Notes under the pieces: model-generated | Database searches by the model: none | The model's input: only the letters and a program-made list of their open reading frames with translations | Told to the model about the DNA's origin: nothing | Position numbers and translations under genes: made by a program | Shown: positions 50,876 through 62,630 of the stretch, piece after piece | Layout of the letters: the number at the start of each line of letters is the position of its first letter | Numbering within the stretch: the first letter of the stretch is position 1 | Assembly (NCBI RefSeq): GCF_035222485.1 | Contig: NC_085920.1 | Location: forward strand, 5,084,001 to 5,148,000 | From: Podospora pseudoanserina | Taxonomy: Eukaryota; Ascomycota; Sordariomycetes; Sordariales; Podosporaceae | Direction of reading: 5' to 3' | DNA length: 64,000 nt

Positions 50876-52584
50876 CAGAAGGTTTTCGTTTCGGAAGCCG
50901 CCATAGTGATAGCAATTTCTGGTGCGAGCGGTGCGCCATCAAGGTCAACAGCAATCCAGGGTCGTCTACTCCTCGTGCAATTCCCGAGACCAAGGTGCTC
51001 GAGATTCAGTTACGAAAGAATCAGCAGTCGGAAAGGGTAGTGCTGAAGAAACCGAGGACAGTGGTGAATTTACCAGAGAGTGTAGAGGGAGCGCCGAGTT
51101 CAACACAGAAGTAGGCTGGAACGCGACAGAATAGGGACAAACAGGTCTCGTTATGGTTGACTGCTTTGTCTTTCAATAGGTTCTTTCCATGCCAGAATTC
51201 TTTCGTGGTGCGAAATCTGGTTGCCGCATCCCGGTACAGCCCAACGCCAAAAATATCCAATATTATGCATACCAAGAGGCAGCGTGACTTGCCGGAAAAG
51301 ACGCTCTCTCCGATCTCTGGTTGCTTCTCGAATCGAGTGATGAATTCATTTGCTGCATATTGCTGAACAACTCCCCCGCACGCACCAAGTCTCCAGTCGA
51401 ACATGTGGCGTGCGCCTCTACCAATCTTCTATTTGCATGACGGATGAAATGGGACGGTGGCATATGTCCAGGTTCAAGATCTACACTGCTGCTTTCCCCA
51501 TCGAAGCAACGCAACCATCAATGAAGACACCCAGACTGACGGTAGATTTCATCAGTGGTTGAAGTGCGGGAAGTCTGAGAGCTCACCAATGCAACTTGGA
51601 TGGGTCGCCATGCCTTGATATCTGCCGCTTCGATGAAACGACGGGGTGAGGTGGTGGGGGCGTGCTGCAAGCGGACCATTTCGTCGAGAATTTCTTCAGC
51701 ATCTGAACAAAACTTGCGGATGATAGACTCGGCAGAAATATTGGCGTTTTATTGGCGGTAGTCCGGATTGGAAGGGTCATGGAGGGTGCCCGGTCGACAT
51801 CTGCCAATATGAATACCAGACCTCGCTCTTGGACAAATCCGCTGCCCCTTCTCCTGTGTATTCAGACATATTGTCGAGTTTTTCGACCCACTGAACCACC
51901 AGTGTTTATCTATAACCCAATTCAGGACTCCCTGGACGGATTGCCCGAACCAGCACCGATGTGGAACCAGCATGATTGGTCTCCCTCACGATAGACTATC
52001 GCTCGCTCTCCAGAAGTTCCCGCACACCCAATAGGCCTTCCACAGCAAGTTATCCGTCACCGCCTGTTCCAAAAGTTGCCCGACTGGTCGACAACATGTA
52101 CCCTAGGGTCTTCTTGTGTGTCCGGCTGCCACGTGATTGATGGTGTGAGAGTTGGTGATTGTTTCCTGGATACTTGGGGGCCTTCTCGGAACATGGCTAG
52201 AACATGAGCTGGGCTGGCCAGTGGGTAGTTGAGGTGAGATGGCTGTGTTGGATGCTGTCGGTGTGTACAGGTATGCCAATCGTTGTCGAGGGTAACTCCC
52301 TGCCCAACCCTAGGTAGTTTGTCATCACTTCCGCTCCTGCGAGAGTGTCTTGCCCCGAGCCTTACTTGCCTAGAACACGTGTAATGACATGAACCGCAGT
52401 ATACCAGTTTCTTTTTTTTTCCGTCGTCAGGGACCAGACGACAAGCTCCACGACAACCCCTTCATAGCCCAACCGTTTACCCTTTCCATGAGGCTGTGGA
52501 TTTCGGAAACAAAAGTCTTGACACCGCCGGACCTTTTTCTGACCTTTGTCCCTATCTCCATCTAAATGATAACCCTGCCACAAG
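50876..52584. other. 1.7 kb region with short ORFs
   Basis: Several ORFs of 70-130 codons lie on both strands (for example minus 51404-51021 and 51973-51749). I could not chain them into a gene. No repeats or RNA genes were seen. Confidence 0.4.
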
Positions 52585-53203
52585 ATGGCCGATCCTGCTC
52601 AATGCAACCCCGAGGCGCAATGTTGCCTGACTGATGGCGCAAACCAACAAGGTGATGTGAACCCACACCACCTACACGACGCACCTGCGGATGTCGACTC
52701 CATTGACGAACAAACCACAACCACCTCGACCTCTGGCGACGGTGAAGAGGTCCACGGCAATTGTGTCAGCCCTGATGACCCACCGCCACCTCTAGAATCA
52801 TCCGGCAACTCTGCTTCCGTGGCTGGCGTTGCCTCCAGGCTGAATCTCTCTAGCCATGCGGCAAGCTCGTCTGGTCGAGCTTGGTCCATTTCATCCGGGT
52901 AAGCGCGCTACTGGCCATGGTGATGGATGACATGATAAATGCTGATTGTCCTTTAGATTGACGCTGTCTGACAACGGGGACGACAGCGCTGTTGGTGATC
53001 ACGGTACTGACATCGTGGTGTCGTTCCTGGACAGCGACAGAGAGAATCTACCTTCCAGATTTCTAAACCCGGCCTATGAGAGGACCACCGGAGAGAGTCA
53101 AAACCGAGTTGCGATCTTGTTGGCCGATGATGTTGCGGTACCCGGAATCATTCCACCACCGTACCTGTACCCGGCCGAGATTGCGCTGGAGGATCTGCTT
53201 TGA
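52585..53203 (+). CDS. hypothetical acidic two-exon protein
   Basis: Not recognised. Exons 52585-52898 and 52957-53203 (58-bp intron, GTAAGC donor, TTTAG acceptor) give 186 aa. The first exon is rich in Asp, Gln, Thr and Pro with two Cys pairs (MADPAQCNPEAQCCLTDGAN). The second reads TLSDNGDDSAVGDHGTDIVV and VAILLADDVAVPGIIPPPYL. Past the stop, a different frame remains open to about 53555 and looks coding-like at its start (FDEGMPEWDSEMYGVV), so the true 3' end may use another intron. No signal peptide or membrane segment is present. Confidence 0.45.
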
Positions 53204-54888
53204 CGAGGGCATGCCTGAGTGGGATTCAGAGATGTATGGAGTTGTGAGTTGTCGTTGGCGGAAACAATGGGACGATGTACGGAGAGCAGAAGACGAGCGA
53301 GAAGACCAGACACCAGCAGCTTCGATGCGCAGACAGATAAGCCACCAGTGGGGTACGGGCCTTCCTCCTCCGTCAACCAGATTATGTCCGGAGGCAGGAG
53401 TATATGGTAATAATTGGAATTCGAACTGGGCTTCCGGGGGAAAGAAGTTTAGAAAAATTTCAAAAAGCTTGTCGCCACTGCAGACCGCTTGTTCTAGGAT
53501 GTTCCCTAACCCACGCAATCTTCAACACTGTTGCCTCTTTGTTGCTTTTTCCTAGACCGCATACTTCTTTCAGCTTGTATGGATGCCATCAGGAGCAACA
53601 TCAACCATCTGACATGGCGGTCCCCTCAACAATGTGCCAATATCATGGAGAGATGTCAACCAGCTGACCAGTGCTTACGCCATCTACAGTCTTATATCAG
53701 AGACCTCCGGCATAATGATTGGGCCACGGTGACAAATCACCGTCCGACAACCAAAACCTCCATATGTTTGAGCCAGTCGGACGGCAACCTACATTGAACC
53801 CCGCCCCAGTGACCAGGAAACGCTATAGGGTATCCCGTCCCGCCGACCCAATCGTGTACGTTCCTGCGTGCTCCTCCTGTTCTCTGCATGAGCCCTCGAG
53901 CTGATGGTCATTGTGCGATGAATTGCTTGGCAGAATTCGACATGATAGGGTATATCTAATCACCGACGTCCAACTCCACCAACCGGCCTTTCATACGACA
54001 AAGGCGCTGAAACAGAGCTATATATGGGTCCCACAAGGGACGTTCCCGGCTCCGTTAGCCGGTCTCCGCCCGGGAGCAACCGAATTGAGATCGCCGTACG
54101 TTAATCGCCGGTAATCGCCCTAAAGCCCTAGTCCCGACGACCCCTGGTGAAGATCATCAGCTTGGCAAACCGGGGAGGAATCCCCCAAGTGGAGAGCGGA
54201 GCACAGATGCAAGAGGATGCGTTGTGGGCACTCAGCCGGTGGTCCAAATGCATTTATGCGGTCTGTGAGGTAGTGTTTCATGCGTTGACACAACTTTCCA
54301 GATCCCCATGGAGACACGAAGACTGTTCTAGGTGTCCAGTGATACCAACAAGGCCTCAAAAAAGCAGCTTTGCTGACACCAGTACCGACCTCGCTTTCAA
54401 AGATGGCTCCAGCTTCCCTTGGGTTTAGTGACCTCTACCATCGCCTACATACTACCAACAATGCGAAGCCGAGAATGATAATCACCAACGTTACCAAGTT
54501 TGGTGACAGGTTCTGGACAGCATAGGAGCCTTGCAGCCTACCTGAGAAGCAAGACAATGATCTGCGTCCAAGGCTTCGTAGCCCAGAGCTGTTTTCGGTC
54601 TCGTGCTGAAGGGATGGGGTCCCTGCGCTTCATATCATTGCCTTTGCCTGTATGTCTGGATGCAAACTGACTAGCCCGCGAAACCGATGCATGGGATGGG
54701 AGCGCCGATGATAGCCTGACGGGCGGGATCTCCGTTGTGCGAAGTTGTGAGGTGAACCCAACGGCAGGGAAGAGCGAGGAAAAAACGCTTACCAAAGTCT
54801 TTAGTTGCCAGTACATCAATGCTTCTGACCTTGCTCACCCTTTGAACTCTGAGATTTTGACCTGAATCCTGGGCTTCGAATTTCTGCC
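53204..54888. other. 1.7 kb intergenic region
   Basis: Apart from the possible 3' continuation of the preceding gene up to 53555, no coding pattern was recognised. Confidence 0.4.
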
Positions 54889-55839
54889 ATGGACTCGATG
54901 AACAACCCTGCTCAATACCCGCTTCATGGACAACAGCCGGGTGACGATATGGATACACGAAGCCATGATACTTTGACCGCACCCAGCCCTTTTAACAACC
55001 TCCTTCCTGGATCCATGGAACAAGAGGCCTATGGCTTGCCCGAAGTCGAATTCTCAGCACCCCCCTGGAGGGGATACCAGGAGCCTTATGGCTTGGACAA
55101 CGATATTATCGAGGTACAGCCACTAGGAGTTACCGACCCTTGGCACCCCAGATATGCTTACCCCATATTCATGCGGACCATCGATGCAAGTCAGCCAGGA
55201 ACCGGCTCAGTTTTTGTCACCTGCCTCTAGTAATCCCGAAGTTGCACAGCATCAGTCCCTTGAACAGGGCCAAGATCAAGTGCTTCGATGGAAGCCACCG
55301 TCAACCCCCTGTTCGCCAGCGAGGAAGAAGAACAGCGTCTCGCGAACCCTTAGTCCGTCGTCGCCTCCAGAAGCAACCCCCGCCGAAACACAAGATCAGC
55401 AAGAGAAAGCCCAGGCTCACCGCCGCAAAATCAAGACTCAATCAAGACTGAAGGCAAAAACAACCTGGCAAAATCTTGTGTCGGAATCCGCTGCTTTACA
55501 GAATCAGAATGCAGACCTTGCTGCCCAGTTCAGGTCGCTGGGGGAACAGATTCTTGGGCTGAGGAACCAACTGCTGGTTCATGCGCGCTGTAATGGGAGC
55601 ATCGCCGAGTGTTTAACGCAAACTGCAGACAAGATGTGAGTTAAATGATCTTTTCTTAGACTATGGCCGGAGCTGCTCGAGATACTAACTTGAACGTGAA
55701 CGTATGTAGAGTTGCAACGGCTGAACAGCAATTTCAGCACAGCAGGAGTTGTCAAACTTGTTCCGTCCCTACTGTATCGGCGGAGACGACCGCAGCGTTT
55801 GTTGCTAACGAGGAGGAAGCTTATCAGGACGAAGCTTGA
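54889..55839 (+). CDS. bZIP-like transcription factor with atypical basic region
   Basis: Probable nuclear regulator. The model is 54889-55113, 55199-55635 and 55710-55839, 263 aa. The last intron is clear (GTGAGT donor, ACTAAC branch); the first (55114-55198) is inferred because the two frames must be joined. The N-terminal third is Pro/Asp/Gln-rich. Near residues 148-165 a basic stretch, HRRKIKTQSRLKAKTTW, leads into five leucines spaced by seven (NLVSESAALQNQNADLAAQF, then RSLGEQILGLRNQLLVHA). The following HARCNGSI resembles the H-x-x-C segment after ATF/CREB zippers in fungi. The invariant Asn and the expected AAxxxR spacing of the basic region are not evident. The C terminus is short and acidic. 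It could bind DNA weakly or act as a partner for other bZIPs. Confidence 0.65.
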
Positions 55840-56953
55840 CGACCTTTTCGACGAAGCACGAGATTGCGATGATATGTTTTCCACCACAATAATATACGAG
55901 GTGTTGGTTAGGGGTAGGTGTACTGGAAAGCTGGCTGCTAGGTCCAAAAAATGATACCCCCGAAAGCGATTGGATGTGAGAATGGTGTTTTTGGGAAGCA
56001 TGTTGAAGGCTTTTCTCGGGATTGTTTGCTTTTTGTTAGGGGTTCTTCGGTATAACACGCTTTGTTTGGGTTTTTCTCATTGGCTGTGAGCGCTTCGACG
56101 GCTCGAGTCTTGCGCTGGGTCTTTCAAGATGATAAAACTTCTATAAACTCATGCAAAAATTTCTCGGACCACAGATTAACCATAACCTGAGGCATCTGCT
56201 CCGTTTGAAGGTGATATCCAAAACATGATGGTATCACCAAGACAGAAGAGGCCGCCAAGGTATTTACAGCTGTGCAGCCCTGCAAAATGGTGGATTTCAA
56301 GTGACTATTTAGCGCCTCGGTTCCATTTTTATCAAGCCCAGGTCCTCAGCCGGCCGCCGTGTGACTCAGCCCGGGGTATTGAGCAAACACTAAGCACCAC
56401 TAAGAATTGTTGTTGATCTACGACGACGAGCCTGAAGAACTGGGCTGTGGCGCGTACTCCCTTGCTGTCAAGGGCATGATAAATGCGACGCAACTGTCAA
56501 ACGCAGTTATAACTTGGCCTTCATCCCTTTTTAAAGCTGTGCCATACCGCCTCTTGTTTGATCCAAACGTGGTTGGTTTTCCGTTTGCCAATCGTTGAGG
56601 TCATATTTCGAAGAAAGCCAAGTCGCTCCTTCCTCTCCCTCTCTCTTGTCATCTCGCATATCTTCTAGCCCGGGTTGCTCTTGCTCAAAACTTGTTATCG
56701 GAATTTAAACCGCCCCAACTGTTGCATTTGAAATCGATTTTTTTATTAAAAAGAAACAGGCAAATTCCCCCCACCAGGAGACAACAGCTGGCGTAAAAGC
56801 GGAAAGTCAGCAGAAGAGGTCACCTTCCTCCCCCCTCCCCCACCACCAAGTGAGCCTCTCAACCCCACTCACAACAACCACAACATTCAACACTCAACAA
56901 CAACAACAATAATAACCACCACTGAATACGGCGTGTCGTCAACAACAGCCAAT
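55840..56953. other. 1.1 kb intergenic region
   Basis: No gene was recognised. The last 200 bp are rich in CA/CCT and probably contain the leader of the cyclase gene. Confidence 0.45.
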
Positions 56954-58295
56954 ATGGAAAAGCAACGACCCGTTATCGAACTCGACGGGAGGACAGGTGA
57001 AGGAGGTGGCCAGCTGGTGCGCATAGCATGTGCCCTCGCCGCCGTCGCCACCGTCCCAATCCGCATAACACATGTCCGTGGGAATCGTGAAGGCCCTCGG
57101 GGAGGTGCCAAAGGCGGAGGTTAGTTTCTTGTTTTCCTCCCCTCATCACTGCCCTTTGACTAACAAACTCCCCGTAGGTCTCAAATCCCAACACGTCACC
57201 GCCATCGAATATCTCGCCACAGCAACCAACGCCGAAGTCGACGGACTCTCCGTCGGCTCTCACACCCTCGATTTCCGCCCTCGCCTCAAGTCCTCCTCCC
57301 TCAAATCCCGCACCATCAAGATCGAAGCCGACTCCCCCGCCGCTTCGACCCTCCTCATCTTCCAGGCCATCTTTCCCTTCCTTCTATTTTCTGGCAGCAG
57401 CGACAAGGTCGACGAGCCAATAACGCTCGAACTCTCGGGCGGAACCAACGTCTCCTTCTCCCTCAGCTACGAGTACCTCGACCAAGTCCTCTTACCAACC
57501 CTCGAAAACGCCTTTGGCATCGTCGTGCAGCGGAAGCTGATTTCCCGCGGGTGGAGTCTGGGTAAAGCATCACGGGGAAAGTGCTCGTTTCAGTTCAACC
57601 CTCTTAGGGCAGGGGAGACGTTAACGTTCAAGGACAATGGGTTGGGCGAGATTTACGGCGGTGGTCCGGGGGATGTCGATCTCGAAGCTATTGACGTGTC
57701 GATGATCGTCCCCTTTGCCATGCAAGAGTCCATGATGCAGGCACTCGTGACAGACTTGGAGGAGATGTTTCCTGATGTGGAGGTCAATTTCAAGGTGACG
57801 GAGGATTCGGGGCAGGACTCGAGGATATACGTCCTGCTGGTAGGAAGGTCGGGCGAGCTAAGGTGGGGGAGGGATATGCTCACTTCGACGCCGAAGAAGA
57901 CAAAGACTAAGGTGTCGGCGATGAGCTCGGAGTCGTTGAGTCAGAGTTTGTCGAGGAAGTTGTGCAAGGAACTGTTTGACGAAGTTTCTGCGGGGGGCGT
58001 GGTGGATGAGTTTTTGCAGGACCAGCTGGCGATTTTCCAGGCTTTGGCTGAGGGAAAGACGTCGTTCCCGCGGACTCATGATGAGAATGGCGAGTTGGAG
58101 CAGGCCATGAACAAGCTCAGCCTGGATGAGAAGTTACGGAAGGATAAGACTATCATTCCGTTTGGAGAGGGGAGTTTGCATGCCAAGACAGCCAGGTGGG
58201 TGACGGCGGAGCTGTTGCCTGAGGTCAAGTGGTACAACAAGGGGAGGATATGCCATGGTGTTGGTATGCAGATGGAGAAGGTGTCAACGCGGTAA
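56954..58295 (+). CDS. RTCA: RNA 3'-terminal phosphate cyclase
   Basis: ATP-dependent enzyme that turns RNA 3'-phosphates into 2',3'-cyclic phosphates, acting in RNA repair and end processing. Exons 56954-57119 and 57178-58295 (58-bp intron with CTAAC branch) give 427 aa. Family motifs are VIELDGRTGEGGGQLVRIA at the N terminus, LKSQHVTAIEYLA, LELSGGTNVSFSLSYEYLDQ, GGVVDEFLQDQLAIFQALAE, and SLHAKTAR with His390 at the place of the nucleophilic His of RtcA, which the ribosome-biogenesis paralogue Rcl1 lacks. A Ser/Lys-rich insert (about 300-320) makes it longer than bacterial RtcA. An upstream in-frame stretch has no ATG. The 5' half is C-rich and the 3' half G-rich on the coding strand. Confidence 0.92.
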
Positions 58296-58622
58296 AGAGG
58301 CATACCTGAATGCACTGTTGTCGTGGCCATTTGTGGTGGCTATAAGGCAGCGGTAGTAGCAGTGGAACAACCACATTGGTTTGAACCAGCATTAGCTTTT
58401 CGGGGAATCTCCTGGTCTGCGAATTAGTTATTTGACACCACACAGATACTAATCTGAACGAAATCTCTTGGCATCTGTGATGTCTCAAAAAGGATTTCGA
58501 GGTTTCTCTGAAACTGATTAGTGCCGAGGCGCATGTGTTGGAAGTAAAGCCGTCATTCAATGGTGATTGATGGATCATCGAGGTTGGGTTCATAGGCTAT
58601 ATTGGCTTTTACTTTACTGTGT
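58296..58622. other. convergent spacer
   Basis: It holds the 3' ends of the cyclase (+) and TCD1 (-). Nothing else was seen. Confidence 0.5.
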
Positions 58623-60268
58623 TCAAGGCCTGTGCCGTTCATAGGCCTCGGCCTCCTTTTGCTGCCTCTCCACGAGCTCGATGACCTCTTGGCTGTAGAG
58701 GTCCTCGAGAGACTTGTCGCCCAAAAGCACCTCTTTCTGATGCCTGACAGCCTCCTCCTTAGTCATGCAGACCAAATCACGGAGCCTGAGGTTGGAAGAC
58801 TTTTGCTCGGCTTTGCCCTCGCCGATGCGGACGAGGGTGGTGGTGGCGGGCTTCCTCCACCGGATGAGCATGAGCTTTGTGGGGACGCCGGTCACGGCAC
58901 TTCTACCTCTGAAGGCCTCTTCGACCAAGAAGGCGATGTCTCCGGGTGTGATGGGCACCTTGAGACCGACGCAGACGTCGGTGCGGCCTCCTTCGATCAT
59001 GCGCACCACCTTCTCCTCGCTGGCCTGGACGTAGGCAAGGATGGCCTCGTACATCTTGTCGCGGGCCTTGGCGGGTTGGTAGTCCATTGGGTAGCCTGAG
59101 CGGTTGTTAGCGTGTGTCGGTTTCAGCGAGGGGTAGAGACAGTGAAAATCAGCTTACCGGTGATCTTCAGAATGACATGATTCGCAGCCACATATCCAAA
59201 AACCGCCGGCATAGTTCCCAACACGGGCAGAATCCTCACCCTAAAATCAGGCAGCGCACCCAAATCCCCGACATCCCCCTTCTTGAACTCCTCCTCCGAC
59301 AGCGGCAAAAGCGCCGCCTTGCCCTCGCCCATCTTCTCGGTCGAGTACACCACCGGAATCCCGCTCGTGACCCCCAAAAGCTTCAGCTTCCTCCTCGTCG
59401 CCCTGGAAAGCCCATCCTCGAAACTCGCCCCGATATCCCCCACCATCACCCTGGTGGGATCGCTCTTCGTGCCCGCCCCCATGGCCGAAATCACAGGCAG
59501 CCCATTGTCGTGACAGTACTTGAGCAGCTCGACCTTGCTCTCAATGTTGTCAATTGCATCAATCACAAAATCCGGCCTCTGCCCGCCTTCCCAATCCCCG
59601 AGTAGATCCCCCGCCACCGACCCATCAAACTTTTGAAGCCTCAGATCAAACTTTATCCACGGTGTTATGGCGCACAACCTGCGCTGGAGACACTGGACTT
59701 TGGGGAGACCGACGTCTGCGAGGGTGGCGACGGCGTGACGGTTGAGAGAGGAGAGGGTGACTTGGTCAAAGTCGATGAGGCGGATTTTGCTCACGCCGGA
59801 GCGGGAGAGGGCGGCGCAGGCGTGAGAGCCGACGCCGCCGCAGCCGACGATGATCACGAAGGCATTGCGGAGTTTGGAGAGGCCTTGGTCGGAGAGGAAG
59901 ACGCGGTTGCGGGCGAGCTGCTCGAGGATGAGTTCGTCGTCGAAGTCGCCTGCTTGGGCGCGCTGGGCGAGGAGGAAGTTGTGTTCGTCTTCTTTGTCGG
60001 GTTTGGGGAGGGGGCCGACGCGGGTGAGCTAGGGGGAGGGGGATGTTAGCGGTTTTTGGGTGTGGGAGAGGGCCAGGGGGGGAGGGTGGTTTACTTTTTG
60101 GACGCCGGATTCGTCGTCGCCTGGGTTGGGAATGGACTGCTTTAAGCGGTTGAGCCGTGAGTCTTTTTGGAGTCGTTGGTAGCTAAGGATTGCGCCGGCG
60201 GCGACGGCTGCGGAGACGACGGCTGTTGCGGCTAGTTGCACCTTGTTGTTGCTGGTGAGGGATGACAT
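58623..60268 (-). CDS. TCD1: tRNA threonylcarbamoyladenosine dehydratase (TCD1/TCD2)
   Basis: E1-like enzyme that cyclises the t6A37 modification of tRNAs using ATP; the yeast proteins sit on the mitochondrial outer membrane. Exons 60268-60095, 60028-59158 and 59095-58623 (introns of 66 and 62 bp) give 505 aa. An N-terminal hydrophobic segment (about residues 10-28, LAATAVVSAAVAAGAILSY) fits a membrane anchor. The ThiF/MoeB fold is shown by IIVGCGGVGSHACAALSRSG (nucleotide loop, residues 119-124), KIRLIDFDQVTLSSLNRHAV, DFVIDAIDNIESKVELLKYC and the C-terminal VLGTMPAVFGYVAANHVILK. The third exon is the family's C-terminal extension: YPMDYQPAKARDKMYEAILA and LMLIRWRKP. Confidence 0.93.
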
Positions 60269-61243
60269 TGTGGATGTGGGAGAAGAGTAATTTGATGGGG
60301 TATCACGTTGGTTAGATGTTCATTGCATCATTTCCTCGTATATATGGTAGAAAGCGAGACGAAGGTGCGCAGCGCTTGGATATTGGCCCGAAATACTTTG
60401 GTATGCTGTCGCAAAACTCGACTTTTTGGCCGCAAAAAAGTGATCCAAACTGTCTCCAGTTGGGTTTCGTCATTGGCGTTGAGACAGGGGTCTAAGCCTT
60501 AGTTGCCTGCCGGATGTCTGTGAGCTGATAGCCAAGCGACACTATCCCTATCTGGGTTAGAGGCGATCTTAAGCTCCAGCATTCTGGCCCCCTGTTGACG
60601 CTGTTGGTGTTGGTGTCTTTTCCAACGTCCAACTGCATCCTTTCACAGTTGATCAAAACCTCAATAAACTCACTCTGAACTTTTTTTTGTCTCGAATTTC
60701 CCGGTTGCGATGTTTAGAATCCTGGGCCCGAACAACGATATGAGGCTTCTCGCATTCGGGATTTGAACTCCTACAAGAGACAACACACAGTTTTCACAAG
60801 GGTCTTCTTGCTCGCAATCGCATTCGGTTCGCCTCATGTGGAGCGATGGAACCTCCAGAACTGACCTCCAACATGGAACCCCGCGTTGCCGTTCACCGCA
60901 GACGATTCAAAGCCAACGATTACTGTTGGCTGTCACATGCAGCTCTAGATCCAACCGTCTCAAGAAACTGAACAGACTACAATCGTGCATATGCGTATGC
61001 TTAAGGGTCAGTTCATCAGTGATAGGGTCCAATTGGAGAGCCTCCATAACCATCCATGCCTATCCCCGCAAATGCAACCCAGCATGCGATGAAGAAGGGT
61101 CATGGTGGACCAGATTCCCCTGAGCAAAGTCAGCTGAGCCAAGGGGCTGTTCTACATACATATAAGAAGGGACCTATCTTGCTTTCGCAGGTAGATTTTA
61201 CCAGATAACAATTGCATCACTATCCTCAATCTCACCCAACAAA
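60269..61243. other. divergent intergenic region, TCD1 / dehydrogenase
   Basis: No coding ORF was recognised. It contains a TATA-like element (listed separately) close to the dehydrogenase start. Confidence 0.5.
61161..61168 (+). promoter_or_regulatory. TATA-like box of the dehydrogenase gene
   Basis: TATAAGAA lies 83 bp before the start codon, a suitable distance for a TATA element with a leader of about 50 nt. Confidence 0.45.
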
Positions 61244-62014
61244 ATGGCCAAGACAGTCCTCATCACCGGTGCCGCTGGCGGTCTCGGAAAGGCAATCGCT
61301 GATGCTTTCCTCGCCGCCGGTGCCAATGTTGCCGTGTGCGACGTCAACCCTCAACGAATCACGGCTGTCGAAGAGGAATGGACCAAGTCCTATGACGACA
61401 AATTCCTCGCTCAACAAGCCGACGTAACAGACGAGGCCGCTGTCCAAAGTCTTGTCGATGCCACTGTCTCCAAATTCGACCGCCTGGACGTTTTAATCAA
61501 CAACGCCGGCGTCATGGATGACTTCTCTCCCGTTGGCGCATGCTCCAAGGAGACATGGGACCGTGTCCTCAACATCAACCTCAACGGGCCATACACCACC
61601 TCCAAGGTTGCCATCGCCCAGTTCGAGAAGCAAGATCCCGTCGGTGGCATCATCATCAACATGGGCTCCAACGCCAGCATCCATGGATTCAAGGCTGGAG
61701 CGGCTTACACAGTATCCAAGGCTGGTGTCATGGCGTTGACCAAGAACACGGCCGGCTTCTACGGGCCAAAGGGTATCTACAGCATCGCATTGCTTCTGGG
61801 CGGCATGAACACCAACATTACTGATGCCTTCGCCAAGGGCATGCACATGGAGGCGTTCCAAGCCATCTCTGCTTCTCAGTCGCCTGTGGGTCTCGAGAAA
61901 ATGGTGCCTATTGAGAGCGTGGCCAAGTATTGCGTGTTTTTGTCGGAGAAGGATATTGCGACGAGCGCAAATGGGTCTTGCGTTGTGTTTAACAACAACT
62001 GGCCTGAGGCGTAA
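61244..62014 (+). CDS. short-chain dehydrogenase/reductase
   Basis: Classical SDR, NAD(P)(H)-dependent; the substrate is unknown. Single exon, 256 aa, the usual length. The nucleotide-binding TGAAGGLG (residues 8-15) follows the first strand, with the acidic residue after strand two in VAVCDVNPQRI, which favours NAD(H). NNAGV (central sheet), NINLNGPY, the IINMGSNASIHG serine strand, and the catalytic Tyr155 and Lys159 in AAYTVSKAG are all present. The segment after strand six (LLLGGMNTNITDAF) replaces the usual PGxxxT. It ends CVVFNNNWPEA with no PTS1 or signal peptide, so it is probably cytosolic. A TATA-like box and the isolated position suggest regulated expression. Confidence 0.92.
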   Translation: MAKTVLITGAAGGLGKAIADAFLAAGANVAVCDVNPQRITAVEEEWTKSYDDKFLAQQADVTDEAAVQSLVDATVSKFDRLDVLINNAGVMDDFSPVGACSKETWDRVLNINLNGPYTTSKVAIAQFEKQDPVGGIIINMGSNASIHGFKAGAAYTVSKAGVMALTKNTAGFYGPKGIYSIALLLGGMNTNITDAFAKGMHMEAFQAISASQSPVGLEKMVPIESVAKYCVFLSEKDIATSANGSCVVFNNNWPEA

Positions 62015-62630
62015 ATGCGGGGTGCAAGGGAGTGCTGCGAGGAAAAGGCAAAAGTAAACAAAGTGTGTAATTGGATGATACCTTGTTGATAGCACATGAA
62101 TGACATGAGCATTATGACACAATTTTCAAACTGGGAGACGGATTGCATGAAGGAGTTTATCAGTGTTTCTCAATGAACAATCCTGTCTTTATGGAGCTTT
62201 TGTTTTTACTGATTCCACACGAGAAACGACTGTCCATGGCGTAGTGAAGGGAGTCCCTGTCCACCTTGCGTCACCTTCATCCCAGCACATGACGAATGTG
62301 GATCAAGGGAAAGCTAAAATTGTTATAAGGATACTGTTTGTCATTTGCATCATCGGTAAGGGGTGCTAACCAAGGCAGACTAACCTACAAAAACGAGAAG
62401 ACTCAGCATTCCAACAAAAGAAAAATACAAATCAGGTGGGTTTACAACAGGGAGCCCAGCAAGAAAACAAGTGCCAGTGCACTGAGACATATCAGAGAAA
62501 CCCCAGATTCCATCCACCCGTTTCCTTCATACGCTCATAGATTGTCGTAAAATCCACCCCTTCAAAGTTGTCGGTATTGTCCCAGAGAGAACTTTGTCTG
62601 AATGCCGACTGTGAATACCAATGAAGGCAT
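62015..62630. other. convergent intergenic region
   Basis: It holds the 3' ends of the dehydrogenase (+) and the secreted-protein gene (-). Nothing else was seen. Confidence 0.5.

Noticed and set aside
58602-59099. Plus-strand ORF opposite TCD1 exon 3
   Set aside because: It is the antisense shadow of a well-conserved exon and has no independent evidence.
60750-60770. tRNA B-box-like GTTCAAATCCC on the minus strand
   Set aside because: The flanks do not form a T-stem and there is no upstream tRNA body.
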